20,795 nt of DNA, taken from Candidatus Hydrogenedentota bacterium (lineage in GTDB: Bacteria; Hydrogenedentota; Hydrogenedentia; Hydrogenedentales; CAITNO01). Shown here one piece after another: positions 4,559 to 12,336 of the stretch (its first letter is position 1; each line of letters starts with the position of its first letter). The notes under the pieces were generated by a model. It did not search any database, was not told the DNA's origin, and saw only the letters and a program-made list of their open reading frames with translations. The stretch is from NCBI GenBank assembly GCA_022710255.1, contig JAKLHG010000009.1, forward strand, positions 1 to 20,795. The letters are read 5' to 3'. The position numbers were made by a program, and so were the translations under genes.

Positions 4559-6710
4559 ATGCCGCCAGGTCCCCCTGAATATGTTCAATGATATCTTTTG
4601 CGTCGCGACCCGCCTGGATTTGTTCCCGCAGCCAGGGGCCGCCGGCGAGGATGTCGAAGACGGGATCCCATTTGAGTTCGGGGTGGCATTGATGAATGGC
4701 GCAAATCAGCGTGACTGCTGTGGTGAAGGGCCGCGCCAGGCGGGCATCGGTGATGTTGAACGTGATTCCCTGGCATAAACTGTCACGGTAATCGGGATTG
4801 GATGCCTTGCCCGGAATGGATTTGGGGATGTAGATAACGGGCTTGAGTACGATGCCGGCCCGCGCCTTTTCGCTGACTTGTTTCAACACCTTGACGGGAT
4901 TCAGCCAAGGCGCGCCGCATACCAGGAAGGGTGTTTTGGTGCCCCGGCCTTCGTTCATGTTCAGGCCCTCAAAGAGGCAGGTACCGATATACATCAACGC
5001 CGTTTCCGGAGTGGGAATATTGGGGGAGGGCGGCGCCCAGGGCAGCGCGCAGGCGTCGAACTGCAGTTCCCGCCACCAGTTCTCGGCGGTGTTGACCTCA
5101 ATCTGCAGGGAGGTCTCCGCAAAGAAAAGCCGTTTGAAGTACAGGGCGAGCTCTCCCAGTGTCATGCCGTGCCGGACGGGGATGGGCGCGCAGCACACGG
5201 CCGACCCGTATTGCTGCGCCAGGGGCCCTTCAAGGATTGCGCCCCCCACAGGATTGGGCCGGTCCAGGACCAGCATGGGCACGTTGTGGGTTGCGCAGGC
5301 CGCCATGCAGTCTTTCATGGTGGCCATATAGGTGTAGTACCGCGCACCGATATCGGGAAGGTCCACGATAAACAGGTCGATGTTCTTGAGTTCTTCCGGC
5401 GAGGGTTGTTTGCGTTCCCCGTACAGGCTGATGACGGGGGTCTTTCCGCCTTGTGAAGACACGGCCGCGCCGGCTTCCGCGGTACCCCCGAAGCCGTGTT
5501 CCGGACTGAAAATGTATCGCATCTGTATATGGGGATTTAGTGCGAAGGTTTCCAGAATGGGCCGGCCGGTCTGGTCCAGGGCAGCTGTATTGCTTAGCAG
5601 CGCCAGTCGTTTTCCCCGGAGATTTTCGAACTGGTCCTGCAATGCCTTGTCCAGGCCCGTATGGGCATTGGTGGCATCCGGATAGAAGCCGGCGGCGAGA
5701 CCCGTATAAAAGCGGCTGCGCAGTTCCTTATTGTTGCGCCCGCTCTTATCGGGATGGCAGGTATTGGATAGCAGGATGGTATAGAACTTGTCGGCGCGGT
5801 CCATCCAGATGCAGGTCCCCGTCCATCCCGTGTGCCCTATGGCGGTACGTGACGGCAGAAAGCCGTTGGCGCCCGAGGTCCAGGGGTCCAGCCACCATCC
5901 CAATCCCTGCCATGGATAGTACGGCACCTGGCCCGGGCGCGTCATTTCGTCCACGGTCTCCGGGGCGAGGATGCGGCCCTCCATGAGGGCGCGGCAGAAC
6001 CGCTCCAAATCTTCCGCCGTACTGAACAGTCCGGCATGTCCGGAAACACCGCCCTGGGCGAAGGCATTGTCGTCATGTACTTCTCCGCGCAACAGGCGCC
6101 CGCGCCACTCGCTCTGCTCCGTGGGCGCACAGCGGGGTCGCAGTTCTTCGGGCGGGTTGAAGGTCGTGTTGTTCATGCCCAGGGGCGTGAAAATGTGTTT
6201 TTTACAGAAGGCGTCGAAGGTATCCTGGGCGGCCTGTTCGACTACCCTTGCCAGCAGGATGAATCCCAGGTCGGAGTAGGTGCGGATGGTACCCGGAGGC
6301 GCTGCGGGCGGCGTCGCGGCGATACGCTCGATATACTGCAATCTTCCGGAGAGTTCCGTGTGCCACGCGTACCACGACGCCAATCCGGACGTATGTGTCA
6401 GCAGATGGCGCAAGGTAATGTTGTTCAGGCCGGGCAGCGGAATGAACGCGGATACGGGCTGATCCAGTTGGAGTACTCCCCGGTCCCGCAGCAACATCAC
6501 GGCGGTGGTAGTGGCGACCACCTTGGTCAGGGACGCCAAATCATATATTGTATCGGCGGTTGCCGGTTCCGGGGCGGGCACCAGGGCGCGATAGTCCGCG
6601 GCGCCCAGGAACAGGCGCTGGTCTCCCCGGCCTATGCATGCCACCGCCCCCGGCGCCCGGGCACTTGTGACCGCGCGCTTCAGAATCATTCTTAACATAT
6701 CTTCATTCAT
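4497..6710 (-). CDS. Serine hydrolase (beta-lactamase fold) fused to NamZ exo-muramidase domain
   Basis: This is a 737-residue two-domain protein. Residues about 1-345 form a beta-lactamase/penicillin-binding-like serine hydrolase (PF00144): SLTK at 60-63 (SxxK nucleophile box), YSD at 145-147 and HTG at 293-295, the third box. Residues about 350-737 match the NamZ family (PF07075, DUF1343), exo-beta-N-acetylmuramidases that release MurNAc from peptidoglycan chain ends. Its landmarks are FSPEHG (401-406), DIGARYYTY (453-461), LDRPNPVGG (482-490), PVRHGMTLGELA (511-522) and EGRGTKTPF (587-595). The ATG at 6710 has a GGAG site at the right distance. No signal peptide is visible, unusual for a peptidoglycan enzyme. 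It is the last gene of the ECF sigma operon and convergent with the toroid gene. The pairing suggests peptidoglycan fragment recycling; the substrate of the hydrolase half is unknown. Confidence 0.88.
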   Translation of the reverse strand: MNEDMLRMILKRAVTSARAPGAVACIGRGDQRLFLGAADYRALVPAPEPATADTIYDLASLTKVVATTTAVMLLRDRGVLQLDQPVSAFIPLPGLNNITLRHLLTHTSGLASWYAWHTELSGRLQYIERIAATPPAAPPGTIRTYSDLGFILLARVVEQAAQDTFDAFCKKHIFTPLGMNNTTFNPPEELRPRCAPTEQSEWRGRLLRGEVHDDNAFAQGGVSGHAGLFSTAEDLERFCRALMEGRILAPETVDEMTRPGQVPYYPWQGLGWWLDPWTSGANGFLPSRTAIGHTGWTGTCIWMDRADKFYTILLSNTCHPDKSGRNNKELRSRFYTGLAAGFYPDATNAHTGLDKALQDQFENLRGKRLALLSNTAALDQTGRPILETFALNPHIQMRYIFSPEHGFGGTAEAGAAVSSQGGKTPVISLYGERKQPSPEELKNIDLFIVDLPDIGARYYTYMATMKDCMAACATHNVPMLVLDRPNPVGGAILEGPLAQQYGSAVCCAPIPVRHGMTLGELALYFKRLFFAETSLQIEVNTAENWWRELQFDACALPWAPPSPNIPTPETALMYIGTCLFEGLNMNEGRGTKTPFLVCGAPWLNPVKVLKQVSEKARAGIVLKPVIYIPKSIPGKASNPDYRDSLCQGITFNITDARLARPFTTAVTLICAIHQCHPELKWDPVFDILAGGPWLREQIQAGRDAKDIIEHIQGDLAAFDAQRPRLYASLEERARAQG

Positions 6711-6780
6711 GGCAGAACTCCGCTGTGTATTTTTTTGAGATTATCCCTGTCCTTGTGCTGTTTATGCAAGCGGATGTTCC

Positions 6781-8385
6781 TCAGGGCAACGTGGACTGCG
6801 GCAGGGCGAGGGTGAGCGTGGCCCTTCCCGAAGCGCCGGGGTTGGTTACCGTGACGGTTCTCACGGCGCTGTTGTGCGGGTCGGTTTCAATCCGGGCGAT
6901 GAGTTCTGCCGGTTCAACGCGCATTGCCATCGTTTCGGCGGGCCAGAAAGCAGGCAGGGCAAAGCGGCTTTCCGCGGCGGGCCCGGGGTTGTTTTGCCAG
7001 ACACATTGGAAGGTGGCGGACTCGGGGCTGAAGGTCCAGGAATCCAGGGCGCCCGCGAGCGCCAGCGGGGCGGGCCGGGCGAGGATCTCAAAGTAAGGCG
7101 CCTGCTCGATATTCCTGTGATAGTCCCAATAAAAGGCGCCGGAGGTGTGTTGCGCAAGCAGGCGGTGCATCATCCTGGCGGCATCCCGGGTTTCCGGCGC
7201 TCCGTAATACGCGCCCCATTCCCCGATGAGTATAGGCATGCCCAAGCGTTCGGCGTCATGGTGTTTTTGTTCCACGATCATGTTCAATCGGTTCTCGCTG
7301 GGCTGAGGGGAAAGGCTGGTATCGGTAACAATATCGTAGGCGTGCGGCAGATACGCCTGGAGCGGGTCGCGTTCACCCGCGGCATTGCACAGGGCCTCAA
7401 TGGCGGTCGGCACGCCTATATTGGCAAGCACACAAGGCTCGAGAAAAAGAATGGCGGAGGGGTGCACTTCCCGGATGGCCGCATGGACCCGCCGGTACAT
7501 GGGCATGAGCCGCTCCTGTTCAAAGCGCTCCATAACCGGTTGTATCGCCTTTAGAACCTGGCGATGGCGGACTGGATCATCCAGCGCTTCCAGCAGCCAG
7601 GGCGGTAAAGGCTTTTCGGTGATGCTGTTCATCCATGCTTGCCAACTGGCGGGCGTGGAAACATCCTGCAGGATTTTGGGAAACACCTCCCACAGGGCAG
7701 GCATAGTGTCCTGAATAGATGAGCCGGGGAACGGCTCGTTCATGAGGTCGAACCCGATGACGTGCGGCGTGTTTTTGTAGTGCGAGGCCACGTGGCGCCA
7801 CATCCGCGCAAACCGTTCCTGGATGCCGATACCGCCGGGGCCGGGGGTGTTGTTCCAGAAATGGTCAAAGACGCGGTGTACCCGGGGGCTCACGTAATAA
7901 GCGGTGCTCCAAACCGAACCCGCCGTGAAATGGGGCAGTCCGTCATCGAGTGTCGCCCAGGGGGGCGCACCGTTGCCCCCGGGGATGGACGCGCCCCACA
8001 AATCCTGGTGCATATCGAGAATGACATACAGTCCGGCATCCCGCGCCAGGGCGACAGTTTCATCTACGGACGCCAGGTAGTCTTCATCGTAGCGGCCGGG
8101 TTCCGGTTCGATGGCGGACCAGAAGATGAGCAGGCGGATGGCATTCATCCCCCAGCGGCGCAGGTTTTGGAAATCCTGCCTTCCGTACCAGCCGCGGTGT
8201 TGGCGCGATGCTGATTTTTCACCCACATTCATGCCCCAAAGAAAAATCTGGCGGCCGGCGCTATCGCGAAGCGCGCCGTCCTGCACCGTCAGCTCGGGAC
8301 TGGATTGCTGTTGAGAGGCGGAAACCGGCAGCGCTAAAGTCAGGCAGAGCAATGCAACCGTAACCGTTGCGGCAGGATGTTTCAT
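6781..8385 (-). CDS. Secreted GH5 glycoside hydrolase (endoglycoceramidase/endoglucanase-like)
   Basis: This is a 534-residue exported enzyme. The first 23 residues form a Sec signal peptide with a VSA-S cleavage site. The TIM-barrel GH5 domain spans about 30-430. LWGMNVG (49-55) begins the barrel, NAIRLLIFWSAIEPEPG (81-97) carries the conserved Arg and Glu-Pro, ILDMHQD (122-128) follows, GFDLMNEPF (211-219) holds the acid/base Glu217, and ILIGEWGAYYG (385-395) holds the nucleophile Glu389. The last 100 residues look like a beta-sandwich, as in endoglycosylceramidase-like members. It therefore probably cleaves a beta-glycosidic bond in a glycan or glycolipid outside the cytoplasm. It lies 35 bases downstream of the small secreted protein and 70 bases upstream of the NamZ fusion, on the same strand. 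The ribosome site is weak. Confidence 0.87.
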   Translation of the reverse strand: MKHPAATVTVALLCLTLALPVSASQQQSSPELTVQDGALRDSAGRQIFLWGMNVGEKSASRQHRGWYGRQDFQNLRRWGMNAIRLLIFWSAIEPEPGRYDEDYLASVDETVALARDAGLYVILDMHQDLWGASIPGGNGAPPWATLDDGLPHFTAGSVWSTAYYVSPRVHRVFDHFWNNTPGPGGIGIQERFARMWRHVASHYKNTPHVIGFDLMNEPFPGSSIQDTMPALWEVFPKILQDVSTPASWQAWMNSITEKPLPPWLLEALDDPVRHRQVLKAIQPVMERFEQERLMPMYRRVHAAIREVHPSAILFLEPCVLANIGVPTAIEALCNAAGERDPLQAYLPHAYDIVTDTSLSPQPSENRLNMIVEQKHHDAERLGMPILIGEWGAYYGAPETRDAARMMHRLLAQHTSGAFYWDYHRNIEQAPYFEILARPAPLALAGALDSWTFSPESATFQCVWQNNPGPAAESRFALPAFWPAETMAMRVEPAELIARIETDPHNSAVRTVTVTNPGASGRATLTLALPQSTLP

Positions 8386-8420
8386 GACGATGTTCCGCGC
8401 GCCACCACAGGCGCTCCTGA

Positions 8421-8885
8421 TTATTGACGGGCGAGCACAATGATGATTTCAGCCTTGTCTTTGCTGCGCAGGCCGCATACCCGGGCCGTGCCCCGGGGCC
8501 CGAGCAGCAGGGTGGTTTCCACCGCCTTTCGGGGCGGGTCGCCGGATTGCTCCGGGACAAGCATGACCGTCACGACAACCCGCGCCCGCCCGGTTGCGTC
8601 CAGGCCGCCGTAGCGCAATCCCATGGTGTAGCGGTCTGTCAACGCCGCCTTGGTTTCCTGGTGCAGTGCGAGGCTTTCGGCTTTATGCTTCAAGGTAATG
8701 AAGTTGTCGAAACGCAGGTCTTCCAGGAGCGTCCGTATCGGTTTCGCGTCCGCGTCGAAAGAGGGCGCCTCCGCGCCGGTCGCGCTGGCCTCAATGGCCC
8801 AGTACCGCACCGGAAGCGGCTGCTTGTCCGGTGCGCCGCCCGTGAGCAGCAGCAGGGCGAGGAGGATGGCCGGAGCGCCTACCAC
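8421..8885 (-). CDS. Small secreted protein of the ECF sigma operon (unknown function)
   Basis: This is a 154-residue protein not assigned to a named family. It has a hydrophobic N-terminal export signal (APAILLALLLLTG) and a beta-rich body: LLEDLRFDNFITLKH, then YTMGLRYGGLDATGRARVVVTVMLV, then TTLLLGPRGTARVCGLRSKDKAEIIIVLA. The pattern, an early L-x-F-x-x-F-x-x-L segment and a late G-L-x-x-x-x-x-x-I-I-I-V-L strand, resembles short secreted proteins encoded beside ECF sigma/anti-sigma pairs in several phyla; this is a recollection, not a database result. The GTG start at 8885 overlaps the preceding stop by seven bases (GTGGTAG), implying translational coupling to the anti-sigma-like gene. Confidence 0.7.
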   Translation of the reverse strand: MVGAPAILLALLLLTGGAPDKQPLPVRYWAIEASATGAEAPSFDADAKPIRTLLEDLRFDNFITLKHKAESLALHQETKAALTDRYTMGLRYGGLDATGRARVVVTVMLVPEQSGDPPRKAVETTLLLGPRGTARVCGLRSKDKAEIIIVLARQ

Positions 8886-9328
8886 AAATCGCTCTCCGGC
8901 ATGGTGACTTGCACAGTGGATACGCCCTGGGGATTGTTGTAAAAGTTCACCGTTACGCCTTCCAGTTCCGTGAAGGCGGATTCGACTTCGTTAGCGCGCA
9001 CCGGCTCAGAGCCCGTGCCAAGATAGGCCAGGGCGGAAAGGAGCAGTACCAGCGCGGCCGCAGCCACGGACGCCATGGTCCATAGCCGGGAAAGCCGGGG
9101 TGCGGGTGTTTCAATGCCCTCGCGTATGCCCTGCATGAACGCGTCAACGTGCGCGTCGTTGATTTCCGGGGCGCGCGGCACCCTGGCGGCGGCACGGCGC
9201 AGCTGCAACAGGGAGGCTTCATATTCTTGCAGTGCCGGCTCTCGCGTGGGCGCCGGACGTCCCGCGTACTGGGGTTCACCGTCCAGGCGGGCGGCGATTT
9301 GTTTCATCTTTTTTTGACTAAACATCAT
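8879..9328 (-). CDS. Putative anti-sigma factor, single-span membrane protein
   Basis: This is a 149-residue protein. The charged N-terminal half (1-80, helix-rich, KKMKQIAARLDGE and EYEASLLQLRRAAARV) would face the cytoplasm, followed by one transmembrane helix at about 83-104 (WTMASVAAAALVLLLSALAYL) and a short outer segment ending MPESDLW. The topology and position directly after an ECF sigma gene are those of membrane anti-sigma factors, though no clear zinc HxxxCxxC motif is present. It starts two bases after the sigma stop, with GGAG inside the sigma gene end as ribosome site. The role is inferred from context and topology. Confidence 0.7.
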   Translation of the reverse strand: MMFSQKKMKQIAARLDGEPQYAGRPAPTREPALQEYEASLLQLRRAAARVPRAPEINDAHVDAFMQGIREGIETPAPRLSRLWTMASVAAAALVLLLSALAYLGTGSEPVRANEVESAFTELEGVTVNFYNNPQGVSTVQVTMPESDLW

Positions 9329-9330
9329 CT

Positions 9331-9909
9331 TTAATTCTCCGCGAAGCCCAAGGGCTCCAGCATATGTTGCAGGCGCTTTCGCGCATGAAAGAGGCGGCTC
9401 ATCACGGTGCCCACGCTGCAGTGCATGACTTCGGCCATCTCCTGGTAAGAAAGCCCTTCATATTCGCGCAGCATAAATGCCGTGCGATGCTTGAGCGGCA
9501 GCCGACTTACGGCAGCGTCAATGGCCGCGCCAATCTCTTTTGCTTCCATGGTTTCCGCGGGCGTCTGGCCCGCTTCCGTGGCGGCGGACTCCCACGTGTC
9601 TTCAAAGGGGGTGGTCTGCAGGCGCCGTTTTTTCAGGTGGTCTTTGCTCTGGTTCGCCGCAATGCGAAGCACCCAGGTTTTGAAGCCGGCATCACCCCGG
9701 AAACCCGGCAACGCACGATGCGCTTTGATGAACACTTCCTGGGAAAGGTCCCAGGCATCTTCCCGGTTCCGGGTAAAATAATAACAGAGCGCATACACGT
9801 CATTGCGGTAACGACGGACCAGCGTTTCAAACGCGGCCATGTCGCCCTCGCGTGCCCGGGCCGCCAGTTCCATATCTTCAACTGTCGGCTCATGATGTTT
9901 ATCCGGCAT
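9331..9909 (-). CDS. ECF-type RNA polymerase sigma factor
   Basis: This is a 192-residue sigma-70 family ECF factor. Region 2 spans about 20-92, with AFETLVRRYRNDVYALCYYFTRN, the DAWDLSQEVFIKAHRAL core-binding and -10 recognition segment, and FKTWVLRIAANQ. Region 4 spans about 126-182, with LPLKHRTAFMLREYEGLSYQEMAEVM and the helix-turn-helix CSVGTVMSRLFHARKRL that contacts the -35 element. Regions 1 and 3 are absent, as expected. The ATG at 9909 has AAGGGAAG just upstream. It heads the run of five minus-strand genes and probably drives them through the GGAACC promoter at about 9950. The inducing signal is unknown; cell-envelope stress or glycan sensing would suit the downstream enzymes. Confidence 0.95.
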   Translation of the reverse strand: MPDKHHEPTVEDMELAARAREGDMAAFETLVRRYRNDVYALCYYFTRNREDAWDLSQEVFIKAHRALPGFRGDAGFKTWVLRIAANQSKDHLKKRRLQTTPFEDTWESAATEAGQTPAETMEAKEIGAAIDAAVSRLPLKHRTAFMLREYEGLSYQEMAEVMHCSVGTVMSRLFHARKRLQHMLEPLGFAEN

Positions 9910-9930
9910 AGTCTTCCCTTTTCCGGTCCG

Positions 9931-9955
9931 TATGATACACCATCATCGCGGTTCC
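9931..9955 (-). promoter_or_regulatory. ECF-type promoter upstream of the sigma operon
   Basis: On the minus strand GGAACC (9950-9955) matches the GGAAC core of ECF -35 elements. A TATCAT-ACGG stretch about 14-16 bases further could hold the -10. The leader to the ATG at 9909 would be about 20 bases. This fits autoregulation, common for ECF factors. Confidence 0.45.
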
Positions 9956-10202
9956 CTAAAAGAAAGGGAGAACTGCCCGTATCGGAGCACCGTGCCTGTG
10001 TGCATTGCTACAGGGACACCGGCCTTGGTACGGGATATCCGGCCTATTACTTCAAGAGTCATTATTTCTATTCCGACACCACACTAGACGTTACATTCGC
10101 AAATTTATTCATTTTTTTCCGGGCAAGGCAAGGGCGGACCCGTCATGAGGCTGTACTTCCCCTGTAAATGATGAAGCAAGGGGCAGGCTGTTCAGATTAT
10201 AG

Positions 10203-10227
10203 GTCCTATAGGACATATATGCCCTAT
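10203..10227. promoter_or_regulatory. Overlapping palindromes, operator-like
   Basis: GTCCTATAGGAC (10203-10214) is a perfect 12-base palindrome. It overlaps a second one, ATAGGAC-ATATAT-GCCCTAT (10208-10227), with one mismatch between arms. The TATAGG/CCTATA unit recurs four times in about 30 bases. This could be an operator for the sigma operon or the RNA gene, or a dispersed palindromic repeat. The rest of 9957-10300 shows nothing recognisable. Confidence 0.45.
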
Positions 10228-10332
10228 AAATCAAGTATTCAACAACTAAACCGAAATATGTTTTCCTCGTAGTATTTCCTCAATTTCCCGTCAATACCCA
10301 TGCTTTTGCCTCTCTGGGGAGCGGCGAAGCCC

Positions 10333-10439
10333 GGGACCGTAATTTTCAGGCTGCGCAGAAGGTGCCGCGTCTTGCGGGCTAAGCCCGGAGGGAAGCAGCA
10401 TTCTTATAGACTAAAAAGGTACTAAAAGCCCGTATTCCC
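10333..10439 (+). ncRNA. ffs: Probable small bacterial SRP RNA (4.5S-type)
   Basis: CCCGGAGGGAAGCAGCA (10384-10400) differs at one base from the bacterial SRP RNA apical consensus CCCGGAAGGAAGCAGCA; the Ffh-binding AGCA side is fully conserved and the loop is GGAG, a permitted variant. The 5' side of the internal loop is TAAG where most have CAGG. Flanking sequence folds as a long irregular hairpin centred on this loop: GTCT (10369) with AGAC (10408), GGTGCC (10361) with GGTACT (10418), GGCT (10349) with AGCC (10427), and GGGA (10333) with TCCC (10436). GCCTC (10308) with GAGGC (10451) could extend it. This is the domain-IV-only architecture. The exact ends, promoter and terminator are not clear. 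It would bind Ffh for co-translational membrane targeting. Confidence 0.6.
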
Positions 10440-10493
10440 TTGGATTTATTGAGGCCCGTGGCAATGCTTGCCTGTAAATGGGTATGTACGATA

Positions 10494-10502
10494 TGGTATT
10501 AT
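10494..10502 (+). promoter_or_regulatory. Candidate extended -10 promoter of ahcY
   Basis: TG-G-TATTAT fits an extended -10 element about 50 bases upstream of the ahcY start. No good -35 is found at 17 bases, as allowed for extended -10 promoters. Transcription could also enter from the RNA gene upstream. Confidence 0.3.
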
Positions 10503-10553
10503 AAGGCATTGCAGTGCCGTACCCCACCCCCAGAAAAAAAAGGAGCGTTATCT

Positions 10554-12011
10554 ATGGCAACAGCCAACGTGATTATTCCGGACACCGATGAAACGCCGGC
10601 ATTTAAAGTGGCGGATTTGGGCCTTGCCGAATGGGGCCGTAAAGAGATTGAAATGGCGGAGAAGGAGATGCCCGGCCTGATGACGGTGCGTGAGCGCTAT
10701 GCGTCTCAGCAACCGCTCAAGGGTGCCCGGGTCATGGGGTCCCTTCATATGACCATCCAGACGGCGGTACTTATAGAAACGCTGCGGGCGCTGGGTGCGG
10801 AAGTGCGCTGGGCGAGCTGCAACATTTTTTCGACCCAGGACCATGCCGCGGCGGCCATTGCGGCGACGGGTGTGTCCGTCTATGCCTGGAAGGGGGAAAC
10901 GTTGGAGGAGTACTGGTGGTGTACCTATCAGGCGATGCGTTTTCCCGGTGGAAAGACATTGAATATGATTGTGGACGACGGCGGGGACGCCACGCTGCTG
11001 ATTCATCGCGGCCATGCCCTGGAAGAGCATTTTGACAAGACGGGTGAGCTGACGCCGATTTGCCGGGATAATTATGAAATCGAGGTGATTGACACGTTGT
11101 TGCACGAAATACACGGCAAGGATCCGGGCTATTGGCATCTTGTCGCCAAGGACTGGATTGGCTTGTCCGAGGAAACGACCACGGGGGTACACCGGTTATA
11201 TCATATGATGCGTGACGGGACGCTGCTCACGCGGGCGATGAACGTAAATGACAGCGTAACGAAGTCCAAGTTCGACAATTTGTACGGTTGCCGCGAATCG
11301 CTGGCGGACGGTATCAAGCGGGCCACGGATATCATGGTGGCGGGCAAGGTGGTGGTGGTGGCCGGGTATGGCGATGTGGGCAAAGGCTGCGCGGATGCCA
11401 TGCGTGGACTCGGCGCCCGCGTTATAATTACGGAGATAGACCCCATCTGTGCGCTGCAGGCCGCCATGGAAGGCTACCAGGTAATGACCATGGCCGACGC
11501 CGCGCCTATTGGCGACATTTTTGTCACGGCTTCGGGCTGTTGTGATGTCGTACGGGGTGAACATTTCCGCGTTATGAAGGACCAGGCGATTGTCTGTAAT
11601 ATCGGGCATTTTGACTCGGAAGTGGATATTAACTGGCTGGAAAAGCAGCCTGACATTAAAGAAGTGAATATCAAGCCGCAAGTGGACAAGTTTGTGTTCG
11701 CTGATGGCAGGGAAATCATCATGCTTGCCCGGGGCCGCCTTGTCAACCTGGGGTGTGCCACCGGTCATCCTTCTTTTGTAATGTCCAATTCCTTCACCAA
11801 CCAGACCCTGGCGCAGATTGCCTTTTTTACGGAACCGGCCAAGTACGAAAAAGGCAAGGTCTATACGCTGCCCAAAAAACTTGACGAGGAAGTCGCGCGG
11901 CTCCATCTGGGCAAACTCGGTGTAAAACTGGAATCCCTTAGTCAGAAACAGGCCGCCTACCTCGGCGTGCCTATCGAAGGGCCTTATAAACCGGACACCT
12001 ATCGGTACTGA
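10554..12011 (+). CDS. ahcY: S-adenosylhomocysteine hydrolase
   Basis: AhcY (SAHase) hydrolyses S-adenosylhomocysteine reversibly to adenosine and homocysteine with a bound NAD, removing the product inhibitor of methyltransferases. The 485-residue protein has the family blocks in order: GARVMGSLHMTIQTAVLIETL with the substrate-site His, EVRWASCNIFSTQDHAAAAI, the NMIVDDGGDAT loop, the NVNDSVTKSKFDNLYGCRESL block with the catalytic Lys and Asp, the NAD site VVVAGYGDVGKGCA, and the C-terminal KPDTYRY carrying the Lys and Tyr that reach the neighbouring subunit. The length suits the class with the roughly 40-residue insert. The ATG at 10554 is chosen because AAAAGGAG lies just upstream; the frame is open further upstream but without a ribosome site. 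It is a single-gene unit ended by a strong terminator. Confidence 0.98.
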   Translation: MATANVIIPDTDETPAFKVADLGLAEWGRKEIEMAEKEMPGLMTVRERYASQQPLKGARVMGSLHMTIQTAVLIETLRALGAEVRWASCNIFSTQDHAAAAIAATGVSVYAWKGETLEEYWWCTYQAMRFPGGKTLNMIVDDGGDATLLIHRGHALEEHFDKTGELTPICRDNYEIEVIDTLLHEIHGKDPGYWHLVAKDWIGLSEETTTGVHRLYHMMRDGTLLTRAMNVNDSVTKSKFDNLYGCRESLADGIKRATDIMVAGKVVVVAGYGDVGKGCADAMRGLGARVIITEIDPICALQAAMEGYQVMTMADAAPIGDIFVTASGCCDVVRGEHFRVMKDQAIVCNIGHFDSEVDINWLEKQPDIKEVNIKPQVDKFVFADGREIIMLARGRLVNLGCATGHPSFVMSNSFTNQTLAQIAFFTEPAKYEKGKVYTLPKKLDEEVARLHLGKLGVKLESLSQKQAAYLGVPIEGPYKPDTYRY

Positions 12012-12048
12012 TTTCGGTATTCTGCCGGGTATAAAGGAAAATGGCCAC

Positions 12049-12080
12049 GCCTGTCACTTCCGTGTGACAGGCTTTTTTAT
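12049..12080 (+). terminator. Intrinsic terminator of ahcY
   Basis: GCCTGTCAC (12049-12057) and GTGACAGGC (12064-12072) form a perfect nine-pair stem with a six-base loop, followed by TTTTTTATT. It lies 38 bases after the ahcY stop. Confidence 0.93.
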
Positions 12081-12251
12081 TATGGACCTCCATCAAGGCA
12101 TAATATGTCTTTAGGTTTTCCGACGCGGGTTCTACCCAAAACCCGGGAAATGTTCTGCAGGTCAGACTTCCTAACCTCGACCGGGTTTGATAATTATATT
12201 TCGGAATTCAGGTTGGCACTTTTTTACAGTCCTCTTCGTATGGGCCGCAAG

Positions 12252-12336
12252 AAAGGGACAGACAACGAAATAGCCAATGTCAGCAAAGAACCTGTATCCT
12301 TGGGTTACTCATGGCTATTTCGTCATCAGTCCCTTT
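12252..12336. repeat. 25-base inverted repeat, MITE- or terminator-like
   Basis: The arms at 12252-12276 and 12312-12336 match at 22 of 25 bases when one is reversed; they begin AAAGGGAC and share ACGAAATAGCCA. The 35-base loop can form a small inner stem (AACC with GGTT). Five Ts follow the stem on the plus strand, so it could also stop transcription. The rest of 12081-12550 holds no gene I can support; GGTAC and GTACC at about 12494 and 12512 form a minor stem before the next gene. Confidence 0.65.

Noticed and set aside
4371..4778. Plus-strand frame across the second junction copy
   Set aside because: It joins the palindromic element, the fossil toroid end in the wrong frame, and antisense of the NamZ gene; not a credible protein.
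10308..10372. SAH riboswitch upstream of ahcY
   Set aside because: GGAGCGGCG and a later GCCGC can pair and CAGGCT is present, recalling the SAH aptamer. The P1 helix and the conserved core order do not fit, and the SRP RNA folding explains the same bases better.
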